Origin: Vandiemenella viatica
Taxonomy: Eukaryota; Arthropoda; Insecta; Orthoptera; Morabidae
Assembly: GCA_031002005.1 (NCBI GenBank)
Contig: CM061921.1
Coordinates: forward strand, 147,717,283 to 147,781,282
Direction of reading: 5' to 3'
Length of the DNA stretch: 64,000 bases
Of the stretch, positions 32,425 to 43,238 are shown piece by piece (position 1 is the first letter of the stretch; every line of letters begins with the position of its first letter). The translations under genes and the position numbers were made by a program. The notes under the pieces were generated by a model that saw only the letters and a program-made list of their open reading frames with translations, was not told the origin of the DNA and ran no database searches.

Positions 32425-33428
32425 CATATTTTAAACAACACTAATTAGATGCTTTTCACTGCCTCTTACTTTCGTTATAATTCATCCCAAAATAAATTTT
32501 TACATACATTATTCATAAAGCGTGTTTATTTCGTTCTTTAATGGGTAAAATAACATTCGGTATCCTTTTGTATCTATAGTTTAAATGGTACAATTTTTCA
32601 AAAGTGGCAAGTGTTATACTGCATACACGCAGTAGAAAGGAATCTGAGTCCTTGTTCAATGTTTGGTTCTGCTTTTGAAATGAATCCCGTTTGATCACTG
32701 TTAATCTGCTTTCCATATCATTCTTTTATTGCCTATCTATTCTAATGTTAGCATTTACTGAAAATGTGTCAGTCTGTTTAGAATAGTCGGTGCACATCAT
32801 CGCAACAACCTAGCCTTTGATCAGAATATCATAAATAAAAAGTTCTAAGTATTGCTGTATTCTGAAAGACCTAAACATTTCTGGGGCCTATTTAAAATCG
32901 AAGCTGGAAAGTTACTACATCCATGGTGAAGGGATACTAGTATCACGTAAACGAACTAATATGCAATACCTCTGCACGGGAGCGAAACTGTTTAGTAGTG
33001 CTTCACCGAATAGAGCAATTCATGGGGTAAAATCACGGCTACCTCAAAAACGAGATTTTTTTTTTTTTTTTGTTTTTGGGGGTGGAATCTTTTTTACCGT
33101 AAATCACAATGAACTACAACAAGATTATTGCATATGTCTGTTGTTAATTATTTAGCTGGAAACGATTCCAGTTTCAAAATAAGTTGTGATTTTATTTACG
33201 TCAAAAATATTTCTTCATCTATACGGTTTTAATGCTCTTTGTCTAACCACAATGCCAATATACAAGAGAAGAATTTCTTCAAGTTTAAAATGATTTTCTC
33301 AGAAGAAGCTCTTGGTATTTAAGTACAGTATTCCATAAATGACGTAACAAGTTCAACGTCTCTTAACTGCGTATAAAACTTAGAAAAAGTTTTCAGTTCT
33401 TAAATCATTGACTCTTTAGAACGCATAA
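32425..33428. other. Unassigned sequence
   Basis: AT-rich, with a short T tract at 33057-33071. Nothing else recognised. Confidence 0.4.
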
Positions 33429-33431
33429 TAA

Positions 33432-33610
33432 CGCTCGGACATGTCGTTGTAGAGGACGCTAATTTGCCTATCCAGATTTCGGTTTTTCTTGAAATCAGTT
33501 CATACTACTTGCCGGGATGGTTCCTTCAAAATGCAACCACTGAATTACTTTCCGTTCCCTGTCTCCGAATCTATCCCGACTCTGATGACATCATTGAGCG
33601 ATAAAGCACG
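33432..33610 (+). repeat. SINE-A, strongly decayed and lacking part of the head
   Basis: The body words TATCCAGATTTCGGTTTTTC and GCCGGGATGGTTCCTTCAAA and the tail ATTGAGCGATAAAGCACGAA follow SINE-A type 1 in order. Box A and box B are not readable. Confidence 0.65.
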
Positions 33611-33614
33611 AAAG

Positions 33615-34550
33615 AACACGTGATATCTTTCGCTTTCAAGAACAAGCTGGAAGCAGTGGGTGCCTCAGTGGAAAGTCGATACTGTTGCTCCCAAAGCATT
33701 ACTGGTGCTACAAAGACTAAGTAACAACTGTAAGAGCCTCGTGCACTGAGTGATTAAGGGCTTTGTGCCCAAAAGAGCATTCATTACACACCGTACGAGT
33801 AACTTCCACGCCAAGTGCAAAGGGAAGAAAGTACCTGGAAATCATTAAAAGCAGCAATCTGGTTAGCAAATTTTCTGAGAATATGTCTGATGTCAGATAA
33901 AAGCTAAGAAGTAAGTTAGTTCTCATTCTGTTAATATTCTGCACTAAGGTGTTCACAAATATCATACAAAATCTGAAATGTAGATTAACGTGCCATTTGA
34001 ACCTCAGGATGCATTTCACTCAATCTTCAAACTAATTAACATAAGTTCCAGTTGCTGGTAGTAAACAGATTCCTTAATTCAATTAATGTACCACATAGCT
34101 CTTTAAATTTCATATTCATGGTTGTATTTATTTCGTAAACGTTACAATGACATTTCTTCTTCCATAAACGTCGCGTCGTTTCAAAAATGTATTCTGATAC
34201 ACCACTTCTATGCGGTTATAAGTATGTTGTGGTATTAAGACGATAATGTCATCCTCTACTTCAAACCGATGAGGCTTTTCCGTCAAATAGACACTCCAGT
34301 GGTCTCCCAATAACAGTGAGAATTTGGTGGACGACGGCACCATAAAGCACATAAAGATGGTTAAATTAGAAATGATCAACGGTAAAGAGACGTTAAAAAG
34401 AAAAAAGAAAACAAGAAAACATCACGAGAAAAATGAATTATTTAGATTCACATTTTAATGGATTAATCCTAAGTAACATGTTCCAGATGTAAAACAGAAC
34501 CTGAAAAAGATCTTTACTTGCAGTAGGCTCATAAAACAGTTACAGAAATA
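33615..34550. other. Unassigned sequence
   Basis: A minus-strand frame at 33717-34019 (100 codons) and another at 34128-34379 have no recognisable domain and no codon bias that would support a gene. Confidence 0.4.
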
Positions 34551-34555
34551 AAATA

Positions 34556-34960
34556 AACAAAAACATTCTGGTGTTGGTTCTTGGAATGTTAGTAGTTTGA
34601 ACAAAGCAAATAGATTAGAGAATTTGAGGAATGACATTTGAGCCATTAAAATTATATTAGTGAGAAAAATCAGATGGAAAAATAAGAGATGCTACATCAA
34701 GATGAATTTAAATTTAGGAATAGCAGGGGTGTAGTTAAAGGTGTTCAATCATTACAGTTTAACACTTATAACTGAACAAGAAGGATGGGGGATACAAGTA
34801 GTTTTTTTGTGACTTGGTTCTAGTAACTGTTAAAGAGAATAGAGCATTGAAAAAAACTCATAAGTACAATGTATATATGAACAAAATAAATATCTTCCTT
34901 TATGGTCGGTTTACAAAAATTAATCGACGTCTTTTAAGTAAGCTGTCGTAAGCAAAAATA
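34556..34960 (+). pseudogene. RTE-type LINE endonuclease fragment
   Basis: The plus strand reads VGSWNVSSLNKANRLENLRN and, a little further, IILVRKIRWKNK. This matches the start of RTE/BovB apurinic endonucleases (GTWNVRSLxxxGxLxxL...ILALQEIRWKG). The catalytic Asn of the NV block is kept, and the Glu of QEIRW is replaced (RKIRW). Stops follow within 100 codons. Only the first part of the endonuclease survives. Confidence 0.6.
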
Positions 34961-34964
34961 TTTA

Positions 34965-36002
34965 CACAACTAAGTAGTTAGTTATGATTAATTACAATAT
35001 TTCATTATTGCAGGTGAGCTAATTTGGAGGAACAAGAACATATTCATTTCCTACCTTTTATTCCAAAACAAAATCCTGTTTCATCACAATCTGCTTCTCA
35101 GTCAATGTATCAATCGATAGGTAGCAGTTGCTGTTGCTGATTTAACAAATAAGGTTTTTAACTTAGTTTAATAATACTCCACTATACTTAAATAGGTAAA
35201 AATATTGCATACTTATTTATGAAGTGAATTTATTCATAGGTTATAAATGATTAATAACATTACTTCGTGTTTACACTTACCGACTGAAAAATTGAAACAT
35301 CTAAAAGACATGGTAGGGTGTCAATTTAACATTGTTCACATACACAACACCGGCACGTACTTAAATGATTAGAGCTGAAATTCTCCCTGACAGGTGGAAT
35401 GGTCTCAAGAGTGCACTAGTTCAGTGTTGGTTCCATGCCTGGCAGGTATATGAAAAAAGGCTCCAAAGACACCCCAAATATGGTATCGGAGCTAAAAGTA
35501 AATGTACCGAAAGATTACAAAAATTTTCTGGGGATGAAAAATGGGCTAACATAAATGTGTGAACCGATTGTCCAATTTGTATACAAATATGCATCTACAT
35601 CAAAATTTTCATGAAACCGCTTGGCATCTACGTATTATCAAACAATAAGATTAATAACTTTTTAATAACAACTAGAAAACTTTTAGAAATAGCCAAGTTG
35701 AAAAATTTCTTATGGAAGATTCAAATATATAATTGGAATAAATTTTATGAAATAATAATAGGAAAAAACAGTAAATAGAGGTGCCGAAAATCGAAGAATT
35801 GAGTGATAAAAGGAGAAAAACATGTTTTTTAGTACACCACGAAGGTTCTCTGGAATTACAAACTTTCCACTTAATTGTATACTATTTTTTTTAATGTTAT
35901 AAACCTTTTTTTAAAAAAAATTGCAGTTGACATTCTAACAGTAATACATATTATTTATCGAATTTTCAATAAAAATTATTGTCAATACCCATAAAACATT
36001 TT
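34965..36002. other. Unassigned AT-rich stretch (possibly inside a pogo/Tigger relic)
   Basis: A plus-strand frame at 35365-35562 (65 codons, WNGLKSALVQCW...) has no recognised domain. If the terminal repeat at 36003-36052 is the right end of a Tigger-type element, this interval would be its interior. Confidence 0.3.
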
Positions 36003-36052
36003 TTCCCTAGAGTTCGGTTAACTGATGGTCGGGTAACCGATGATCTGCTGTA
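36003..36052. repeat. pogo/Tigger-type terminal repeat (candidate)
   Basis: The sequence GAGTTCGGTTAACTGATGGT...GGTAACCGATGATCTGCTG is followed by TA. Read outward it begins CAGCAGATCATCGGTTACCC, close to the terminal words of Tigger/pogo elements (CAGTAG...CGGTTAACCG). The partner terminus was not found. Confidence 0.4.
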
Positions 36053-36059
36053 AATATGA

Positions 36060-36444
36060 AACATAATTTGTAATTCTCAATATTTTATCCAATTCTACTA
36101 AATTGCAAAGCCCAACTCATGGTCATCATTATCATATTCCTCATTGCGGTCTTCTTCAGTGTCGGAGGACGATATGCCGGGTACTTGCGTTTTCTGGTCC
36201 CGTGAAGAATTTAATTTATCAACAAAGAACCACAAGGTAGGTTCATTTTTTTTTTTCCTAGCCCCGGATGTAGCGTTTTCGCATATTTATTATACGTTTC
36301 TTCATTCTTTCAAGTGTGTCATCTTGTTAAATTTCTTTTAAATCAATTATCAACTCTTCCCAGCCCTTGTTTCTCAATTTTTTTATAATCAGACTTTTCG
36401 CAATTGTGGTAGACTGCGAATGTTTTCTATGACAATTTTCCACG
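36060..36444. other. Unassigned sequence with acidic minus-strand frame
   Basis: The minus strand at about 36105-36185 reads SSSDTEEDRNEEYDNDDHE before a stop. It is too short and too low-complexity to name. It lies just outside the candidate Tigger terminus. Confidence 0.3.
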
Positions 36445-36456
36445 CATTGCTGTTTT

Positions 36457-36665
36457 TTTTTTTTTTTTTTCCTTAATGGCATTCGGCAACGGAGGCCATA
36501 CAGCCAGCTCAATGTGTATTTTCTCCAATGTATGGACGCCACAGGACGGACAAGACATTCACACAGACACACAACACTTAACATCCATGCCCGCGGCCGG
36601 ATTCGAACCGGCGGCCTTCGGCACGTGGAGCTAGCACTCTAGCCCCTACGCTACCGAGGCCGGCG
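36457..36665 (-). repeat. SINE-B with 11-bp TSD
   Basis: On the minus strand the head is GCCGGCCTCGGTAGCGTAGG with box A TAGCGTAGGGG and box B CCGGTTCGAATCC. The body ends TGGCTGTATGGCCTCCG and a poly(A) tail of about 20. The TSD ATTGCTGTTTT is exact at 36446-36456 and 36666-36676. Confidence 0.93.
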
Positions 36666-36889
36666 ATTGCTGTTTTGAATAATTGCCATCACAATACCCC
36701 TGCTACCACAGGTTACCAATACTGCCTCAATAACAAACCGGAACAGATTGATGTTGGCAGTCGGATTTGACAACTTGCCCTTATACACTCCAACACGATG
36801 TCACAACATTATGCACCACCCACAAATATCAAAAGAGTTTGAAAACCGCCAACTTGGTCGGCCAACTTCTGATTTGGTCTGCCAACCTA

Positions 36890-36955
36890 CCCATACACAC
36901 ACCAACTTCAGCTACAACACAAGAAAGTTGGCCAACAAGTTGGTGTGTGTATGGG
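36890..36955. repeat. Perfect 19-bp inverted repeat
   Basis: CCCATACACACACCAACTT (36890-36908) is exactly inverted at 36937-36955, with 28 bases between. Upstream, AACTTGGTCGGCCAACTTC echoes the loop AAGTTGGCCAACAAGTTGG. It is probably the core or end of a small MITE; no TSD could be set. Confidence 0.6.
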
Positions 36956-37224
36956 ACCCTTAAGGGCCGCGAACAGCGTAAGGACACGGAAATGCCGCGT
37001 ACTCCTGTGAGACAATGGAAAGGGTCCTAATTGTGCGTCTCGATTTGGCCGGCTGTTAGAATCGTGCAATATCCAGATTTGTGTGGCGTTCGGAAATGAC
37101 AGTGGCCCGATGTTAGACTGATTAGTCCCAGAGCTGTTAAGCATTTTAGGGTAGATATTTGAGGCACCCAGAAAATTTGTATGACACTTCTTTTTGAAGA
37201 ACTTTCTGAACGGCACATAATCAA

Positions 37225-37700
37225 TCCATGGATTTTTAAAATTTCATTTGAAAAATAATAATAATAATAATAATAATAAATACATACAAAAAATCAAAAA
37301 AATCCTTGAGGCATTTTGAAATTTTGTTACCTTTAAATTTAGTATTTAATGAAATAAATAAACCAGATTATTAACTCGGGCTTAAAATTTAGTCAGGCGG
37401 TTTTAAAATTGTAATATTTATGAAAAGACAGGCTATTTTGGCGTGACTTTATACCTGCCAGGTGATCGGGAATGTTAGACGTGAATATGAGTGAGTGTTA
37501 TATCGGCGGCAGTTGAGTTGAGGCGTGCTGGAGTGCGATTGGCTCTCGCAGGACCACGTAATTGAAAGCAAGCATACAGTTGTTAAAAAAAAATTTGAAG
37601 TAGTTAGAAGAATCTAATTCATGTTAAAACGACTGTAATTATAGGACTGCAATTTATGTACATATAAAGTGGCAAGTGAACATTTAGTTTGTGTTATTTA
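37225..37700. other. Unassigned sequence with (ATA)n microsatellite
   Basis: An (AAT)n tract lies at about 37255-37280. The rest is AT-rich without features. Confidence 0.4.
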
Positions 37701-37713
37701 CACAAAAAGTGGT

Positions 37714-37900
37714 ATCGAGCGTGGTGGTTGATTGGGAACGCCCTGGATTCAAGAAGATGCGGGTTTGAATCCCGGTGCGGGAATTGATAATTGGATTTTT
37801 CATGGTTTCCCCAAATCGTTTCAGACGAATGCCCCCATACTTCCTTCAAAAGGACATGCTCGAATTCCTACCCGTTCCTTTCCCTCCTTGAAAGGGGGTA
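37714..37900 (+). repeat. SINE-A, decayed, lacking a clear tail
   Basis: The head ATCGAGCGTGGTGGTTGATT, box B GGTTTGAATCC and body TTTTTCATGGTTTCCCCAAA are present. The 3' tail and poly(A) are lost or replaced. It precedes, and may be inserted in, the Tc1 relic. Confidence 0.75.
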
Positions 37901-37924
37901 CGATCACAATTTGGACCGCACTGT

Positions 37925-38140
37925 ACCCTGATTTGTCTTGAATAGAACATGTCTGGAAAGCCAGGAGTAGACACATTAGATCACATGGTCACCCAACACA
38001 AACTGTGCAACAACTGACTGCACAAGATATGCAGGCGTAGAGAGACATACTCCAAGAAACATCGGAACACTTATTGATTCAATGCCGGAAGGATCCACGA
38101 ATCTATAGGTGCTCAAGGTGGGCGCACTTCATACTGACTT
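37925..38140 (+). pseudogene. Tc1-like transposase C-terminal relic
   Basis: One frame reads YPDLS, a stop, then IEHVWKARSRHIRSHGHP and TQTVQQLTAQDMQA. This is the Tc1 Glu block (SPDLNPIEHVWDxLGRRVR) and what follows it. Further on the shifted frames give HLIDSMPEGS and GAQGGRTSY, the C-terminal LIxSMPRR...ARGGHTxY. Stops and shifts rule out function. The catalytic Glu codon is kept. Confidence 0.75.
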
Positions 38141-38394
38141 CTGGATATGGCCCTGGATACATAAACAAAGTTTTCTAAAATTCCAGCATTCCTATCTGGG
38201 TGATGCGCTTTTAATTTCCGCCAGTATAGATTCTTAAATAAAGTAATAGACAATAGTAATCGTACAAATTTTCTTATAAATCAGACGAATATTCCTATCT
38301 GCAGCAAAAATTATGTATTTTCTGAGTAAATTATAATTTGACATTTGGGACAATTCAAATAACTACAAACACGTAGTTCTGGCTTCCAGATACT

Positions 38395-38592
38395 ACAGCT
38401 CGTTCAGGTACCAGACACGGCTCAAGGTCAGTCCGCTGTGTCCCCATCCGCCGCCTATAACTCTATATGTGGTGAGTAAATATGGCACCCGCCTACGTCG
38501 AGACAGCGACAGGAATGGGAGGGACGGTGAAGTGAGAAGCGGAGACAGGGGAACATAACCTTGAGCCTTCGGTAGGGAGTGGACAGGACATA
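38395..38592 (+). repeat. MITE family R3, copy 2
   Basis: GGCTCAAGGTCAGTCCGCTG at 38419 and AACATAACCTTGAGCC ending at 38567 form a readable terminal inverted repeat (GGCTCAAGGTYA). Internal words match copy 1 at 19.4 kb. Non-coding. Confidence 0.7.
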
Positions 38593-38599
38593 GCCACTC

Positions 38600-39640
38600 A
38601 CGCGGAAATTGCAATTTTATCTCAAAAAAATATCAAATACCTAGTTATACTGCTTCAAGGGAGTGATTTTTCTAGTTTTTGTGAGTAAATACATTAAAAC
38701 TACATGTCCGACACTCTCCTTGTCAGATTAATCTTTGTGGGCGAGAGTCGTACTGTGGTTCAGAGAGCTAAAAATGCTGGCTAGGATTCCAAAAATCGGA
38801 AGTCCACATTCAAACGTAAGTACCATCAGATTTTATAAAGACGGCATTACTGCATAACACATCAAAAATATGAAATATTGCGCCCAGTACTCTCTCTTGT
38901 TTAACGGTTAAAAATTGGCCTTTTTGCTCTGTTACATATAATTTATTTATGCTTCGAAAAATACGTGGTGTGAAAATTGTGGATAGTTTATGCAGTTTTG
39001 ATTATTTAATGAATGTGATTCCTGAAGGATTTTAGAAAAAAGAACGTAAAAATATTTTTTTTTTTAAAAAACGTGTGTGTACAGTCACGTCAAAGAGCCG
39101 TCTGTGGACGCCATTTTTAAGTGGATGAATTTTTTATTATGCTTCATAATATTGTGATTCCCGGAGAGCCTGCTACATTTGATGGATGAAAATGTAGGTT
39201 ATAGTGTCTAGTATTCAAATGCATTGAGAAATCTTCCATCGCGTTCTGCTTTGTCGTTGCTGTCAAAATATGTATGTGAATGTGTGTAGTACTAGAACTG
39301 TCGCACTCGCAATGGCCGGTCCAAACAGAGCATACAAAATAGTCTAGACATATTGTTGCATACAGGATAATTAAAATTATGTATGGTGGTATTTTATACG
39401 GTGTTAGTATACTTTCATCATTTTTGTAGCTTTCTACATAATGTAATAATGTATACTACGTCATTTTATTACATCTATCAATAATCACGCAAATAGATAT
39501 GAAATAAATTCGTTCAAAAATAAATTGAAATTGATGATGACAATTAAATGTAATTAATTTCCTCCTAACAATGTAATTAGCTTAGTCAATAATCTGTTAG
39601 TGATTTAGGTTTTGTATCATACCCTTTTTTTTAATTGACA
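38600..39640. other. Unassigned AT-rich sequence
   Basis: No domain, TIR or repeat match. One T/A tract at 39053-39070. Confidence 0.4.
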
Positions 39641-39642
39641 AC

Positions 39643-39683
39643 GTTCCGATCTCAGTATTGATCTTTGTCAGGTCTACAAAATA
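39643..39683 (-). ncRNA. Decayed hammerhead-like core (candidate)
   Basis: On the minus strand: CCTGACAAAGATCAATACTG then AGATCGGAACGTTGTC. The layout CTGAC(A)A - AGATC...GATC - (G)GAAC - palindrome AACGTT - GTC parallels the other cores, with one base changed in each core box. No inverted arms were seen around it. Weak evidence. Confidence 0.25.
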
Positions 39684-39799
39684 ATTTATACAAAAATAAT
39701 ATTTCAACAATATTAGACCAACATTTAACCCATATAAAATAAATAAACTATACAGACTAATTTAAATTCCTTAATCACATATAAATTTTTAACACTAGG

Positions 39800-40110
39800 T
39801 TCGAAATTGGTGACACCAGAAATCTCTGTGTACAAATTTTCTAGCGTTTTATATTATTTTTTTGAAAAAAAATCCGCCATTCCGGATTGGCTATTTTGAA
39901 TTTTCGTTACCAGTTTTGAACTCTGTGATACCAAAAATATGTTTGTACACATTTTCAAGTAATTTGTAAAACATGTTTTGAAAAACTTCCGACATTTTTG
40001 ATTGGCCATTTTGAATTTTTTACACAATCTTTGAACTCAGCGACTCCAACAATCTTTGTATACTCGTTTTAGAATTCATTAAATTTCTTTTTCGAATATT
40101 GACCAATTTT
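39800..40110. repeat. Diverged tandem repeat, about 115-bp unit, three copies
   Basis: Anchors TTCGAAATTGGTGACACC (39800), TTTGAACTCTGTGATACC (39914) and TTTGAACTCAGCGACTCC (40030) recur about every 115 bp. Each is followed by a TTTGTA/TGTACA word and a CCGCCATT/CCGACATT...TTGGCCATTTTGAATT end. The third unit is incomplete. It is an old minisatellite. Confidence 0.75.
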
Positions 40111-40114
40111 TTGA

Positions 40115-41265
40115 GTCATTTAAACCACTACACATAATTCAGAGGCCCGCATCTTGAAGGTTGAAGATCAATACAACACTACATCTCAATCAGTGCATCA
40201 ACATCATGATGTTTCTTAATACCTTTCGTCATTGACTCACTTGCAGCAAACTTCTTGTGCCTGAAGCAGAATTAATAAAATACAGAACCAATGTACAAGT
40301 AGAGCACCCGATTTGCCTTTTTAGCGGGCGACACACGTTTTTCAATAATTCCAACCATTGAGAAATGCGTGGAGTTTTCGGGTGTTCAGTTTTGTACAAC
40401 AGCCACGCACCCGTGTGTTGCGGGTATGTCTAGGTTGCCCCTGTCGAGTCACGCTGGAATGCAATTCAGTCATACGGATCGCACGAATATATTGCAGACA
40501 ATGCCCGGCCATTCCAAACACACGAGAATTCCGAAACATTGATCCTCTTATTACACGTCCCAAAACGGTTTTGAACAGTCACTATAAATAGATTCAAGCA
40601 TACTAGCGTCAAACTACTATACAATCAACTTTTTGGTATGGTGATGCCGCATCGTCATCTAAAGCATATCGTAATGGGCTTCCGTATTGAATATTGAGAA
40701 CTCGGAGTATCAATACAGCTCGGATTTACGTAAGCCAACGCGCGTCAATCAATGCGTTACAAAATTGCAGTATCGGCCAACTCCACACATACAATATTAT
40801 GTCTGGTTGAAAAGTAGCGATTAGTAGTACATACTATTCTCACATGTGTGCTGGGTATCAGCAAGATTTAAGCGAGTGAAATAAATTTTTTAAGAAGAAT
40901 GGACAAGATATGGAAAGAAACGATTATGAACAGGAGAAGAAAGGAATCCCTATAGGAAAGGGTAGAGAAGGCAAGACTAAAACGGTGTAGCTATATTATG
41001 ACAACGGAAGAGCAGAGAATACCGAGGAATATCCATGAAATGAAGATACGAAATAGACGCCCAGAGGAAGACTAAGGGACTGAGGGATGAGAGGAATGGG
41101 GGAATGTGTGCTGAGGAGTGGAAAGAATGGACTAAAAACGTGGAATTGGTGGGAAGAGAGAAGAAAATAGAGAGGCTTATGAACAAAGCAGTCCCTGCTG
41201 ATTGCTGGAAACTGTTGACGATCGTAAAAGTAGTAAAAATTATTAATTGCTGTCGGACGACGAAA
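40115..41265. other. Unassigned sequence; possible LINE-derived patch
   Basis: At 40890-41215 a purine-rich plus-strand patch (for example EEWKEWTKNVELVGREKKIE) resembles the basic tail of a LINE or a Lys/Glu-rich pseudogene but matches nothing firmly. A frame pair at 40342-40591 has no domain. Confidence 0.35.
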
Positions 41266-41276
41266 TATCAGTATTT

Positions 41277-41551
41277 TGCCGGCCTCGGTAGCGTAGGGGT
41301 TAGAGTGTTAGCTCCACGGGCCGAAGGTCGCCGGTTCGAGTCCAGCCGAGGGCATGGGTGTTTAGTGTATGTGTTGTCTGTATGTCATCTCCATCATGTT
41401 GTGTCTAGAGCCACTTGGAAAATAATACACTGTGAAGCTTTGAAGAAACTGAACTACACTGGATGAATCGAAATACACTTTAGTTGGCTGTATGGTCTCG
41501 AAGCCAAAAGCCACCAAAAAAAAAAAAAAAAATAAATAAATAAATAAATAA
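41277..41551 (+). repeat. SINE-B, full length, with 10-bp TSD
   Basis: It starts TGCCGGCCTCGGTAGCGTAG. Box A is TAGCGTAGGGG and box B GGTTCGAGTCC, both perfect. The 3' part has TTGGCTGTATGGTCTCGAAG, then poly(A) grading into (TAAA)n. The TSD ATCAGTATTT is exact at 41267-41276 and 41552-41561. Confidence 0.94.
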
Positions 41552-41760
41552 ATCAGTATTTACGAGATGAAGGTGGCAATTTTACCAGACAAATGAGACA
41601 AGAGTGTCAAAGACAAAGCCTGGTGATCCTGTTTTCACGGGTGAGTCCCATGAACTTTCTAGCAGATAACAACACTTTACATTCAAACCACTTCGTGATT
41701 GCTGGTGGAAGCACACGTCAAAATTAACAGCACCAGCCACTACCCAGCCCACAATCAATT

Positions 41761-41960
41761 TTCTTTTTTTGGGCTTTGTTGCTCGTTGAGGCAGGAGAGG
41801 ACTGTTGACAAGGAACAAGAAGGAATTTGGTAATTGCATTTGCCATAATGATTTCGGAAAATCGTAGAAAACCGAAATCTGGACTGCTGGGCGGAAATAT
41901 GAACCCGCGTTCTCCCGATTTCGAGGTCCGAACGTTACCGCTCATCCATCAGGCTCGTTG
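41761..41960 (-). repeat. SINE-A, decayed
   Basis: On the minus strand the head CGAGCCTGATGGATGAGCGG, box B region GGTTCATATTT and body CGGTTTTCTACGATTTTCCG survive, with the tail CCTCAACGAGCAACAAAGCC of type 1. An old copy. Confidence 0.7.
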
Positions 41961-41964
41961 AAAT

Positions 41965-42560
41965 AAAATAGGAGATCGGTGATACATGTCAATACGATGA
42001 CTCAGATGACTAAAGAAGTGCAGATAATCATGAGTTTTAACTAATTTTTAGGAATTTCACGAAGGGAATGTCAACAGCATACGTTATCATTTATTTACTG
42101 TACTAGAGACTCTCGTATCAACGGTCGTTGGACATAGGACTGTGCATGTTATAGTTCCATTGTGTGTATCGGTGAGTCGGAAAATTTAACACTGTTACAC
42201 TTTGACCACCTGATTACCACTTGGAGACGACACTAGTTGTATCTCTGGTTTGTTGTCCCTAGAGGCAGTGTGGTCCGGAAATCAGATGCGTTGGCGAGCT
42301 GGACCACTTACTTGCTCGCAGTCCAGAGTAGTGCCATCAGCTGATTGAATGTCGGTCTCCCTATTTCCGATGCACCGTCACTACTTTCCGGAGGGATCAA
42401 CAGGCAGTTGTTGACCAGTCGCCTCTTACCTGTTTACAGCTGAGAAGAAATAACTGTTATCATTGCAGCCTTTCACTTCGATAACAGAATGCTCAGATTT
42501 TCGGTACACCATAGTTCTCACTGTTATATGCCATTGAGGAAGACAGCGTATAATGCAGTT
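41965..42560. other. Unassigned sequence
   Basis: Mixed composition and slightly GC-richer at 42200-42420, but no frame, repeat or TIR was recognised. Confidence 0.35.
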
Positions 42561-42573
42561 TCCAGTGCCGCGA

Positions 42574-42775
42574 CGGAGTGTGGTGGTGTAACGGTTAGCC
42601 TTCTGGCCTCGCATTCGGGAGGACGGCGGTTCGAATCCCCGTCCGGGCATCCAGATTTGGGTTTTCCATGGTTTCCCAAATCACTCCAGGTGAATGCCGG
42701 GATGCTTCCCTCAAAATGCCATGGCCGAATTCCTTCCCATTCCTTGCCCCCATCCTTGCCCCCCATCCTTTCCCG

Positions 42776-42820
<45 letters not shown>

Positions 42821-43105
42821 TAACAGTTTAACGTCCCTTTATAACAACGTGGTCTTTAGAGACGGGAAAGGATGGGGGCAAGGAATGGGAAGGAATTCGG
42901 CCATGGCCTTTTGAAGGAAGCATCCCGGCATTCACCTGGAGTGATTTGGGGAAACCATGGAAAACCCAAATCTGGATGCCCGGACGGGGATTCGAACCGC
43001 CGTCCTCCCGAATGCGAGGCCATAACGCTATCCGTTACACCACCACGCTCGGTCTTTCCCGTCTCTAAAGACCTCGCAGTTAAGAGACGTTAAGTAGTTA
43101 AAAAA
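42574..43105 (+). repeat. SINE-A (outer copy, tail type 2), split by another SINE-A
   Basis: Head and body occupy 42574-42778 with box A TGGTGTAACGG and box B GGTTCGAATCC. The tail resumes at 43065 as CTAAAGACCTCGCAGTTAAG and ends in poly(A). The outer TSD AGTGCCGCGA is exact (42564-42573 and 43106-43115). The break is filled by an inverted SINE-A. Confidence 0.95.
42779..43053 (-). repeat. SINE-A (inner copy) inserted into SINE-A, with 11-bp TSD
   Basis: It begins with a T tract of about 40 and reads, on the minus strand, a full SINE-A with perfect box B GGTTCGAATCC and type-2 tail. The TSD CTTTCCCGTCT is exact at 42768-42778 and 43054-43064, and is itself part of the outer SINE. The long homopolymer and exact TSD suggest one of the youngest insertions in the window. 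Confidence 0.95.
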
Positions 43106-43238
43106 AGTGCCGCGATTGTCACTTTCGCTGCTCCAACCAGCGTAAATGTTCCGTCAGCATCTAAGGATAGATGTCGGAAGCTCGATGTCCATTTACGTAT
43201 CATGCGTTTGGTAATCAATGTCGCAGATAAATTCATTC

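Noticed and set aside
42779..42820. Assembly gap filler at the T tract
   Set aside because: Exact nested TSDs on both sides explain it as the poly(A) tail of the inner SINE.
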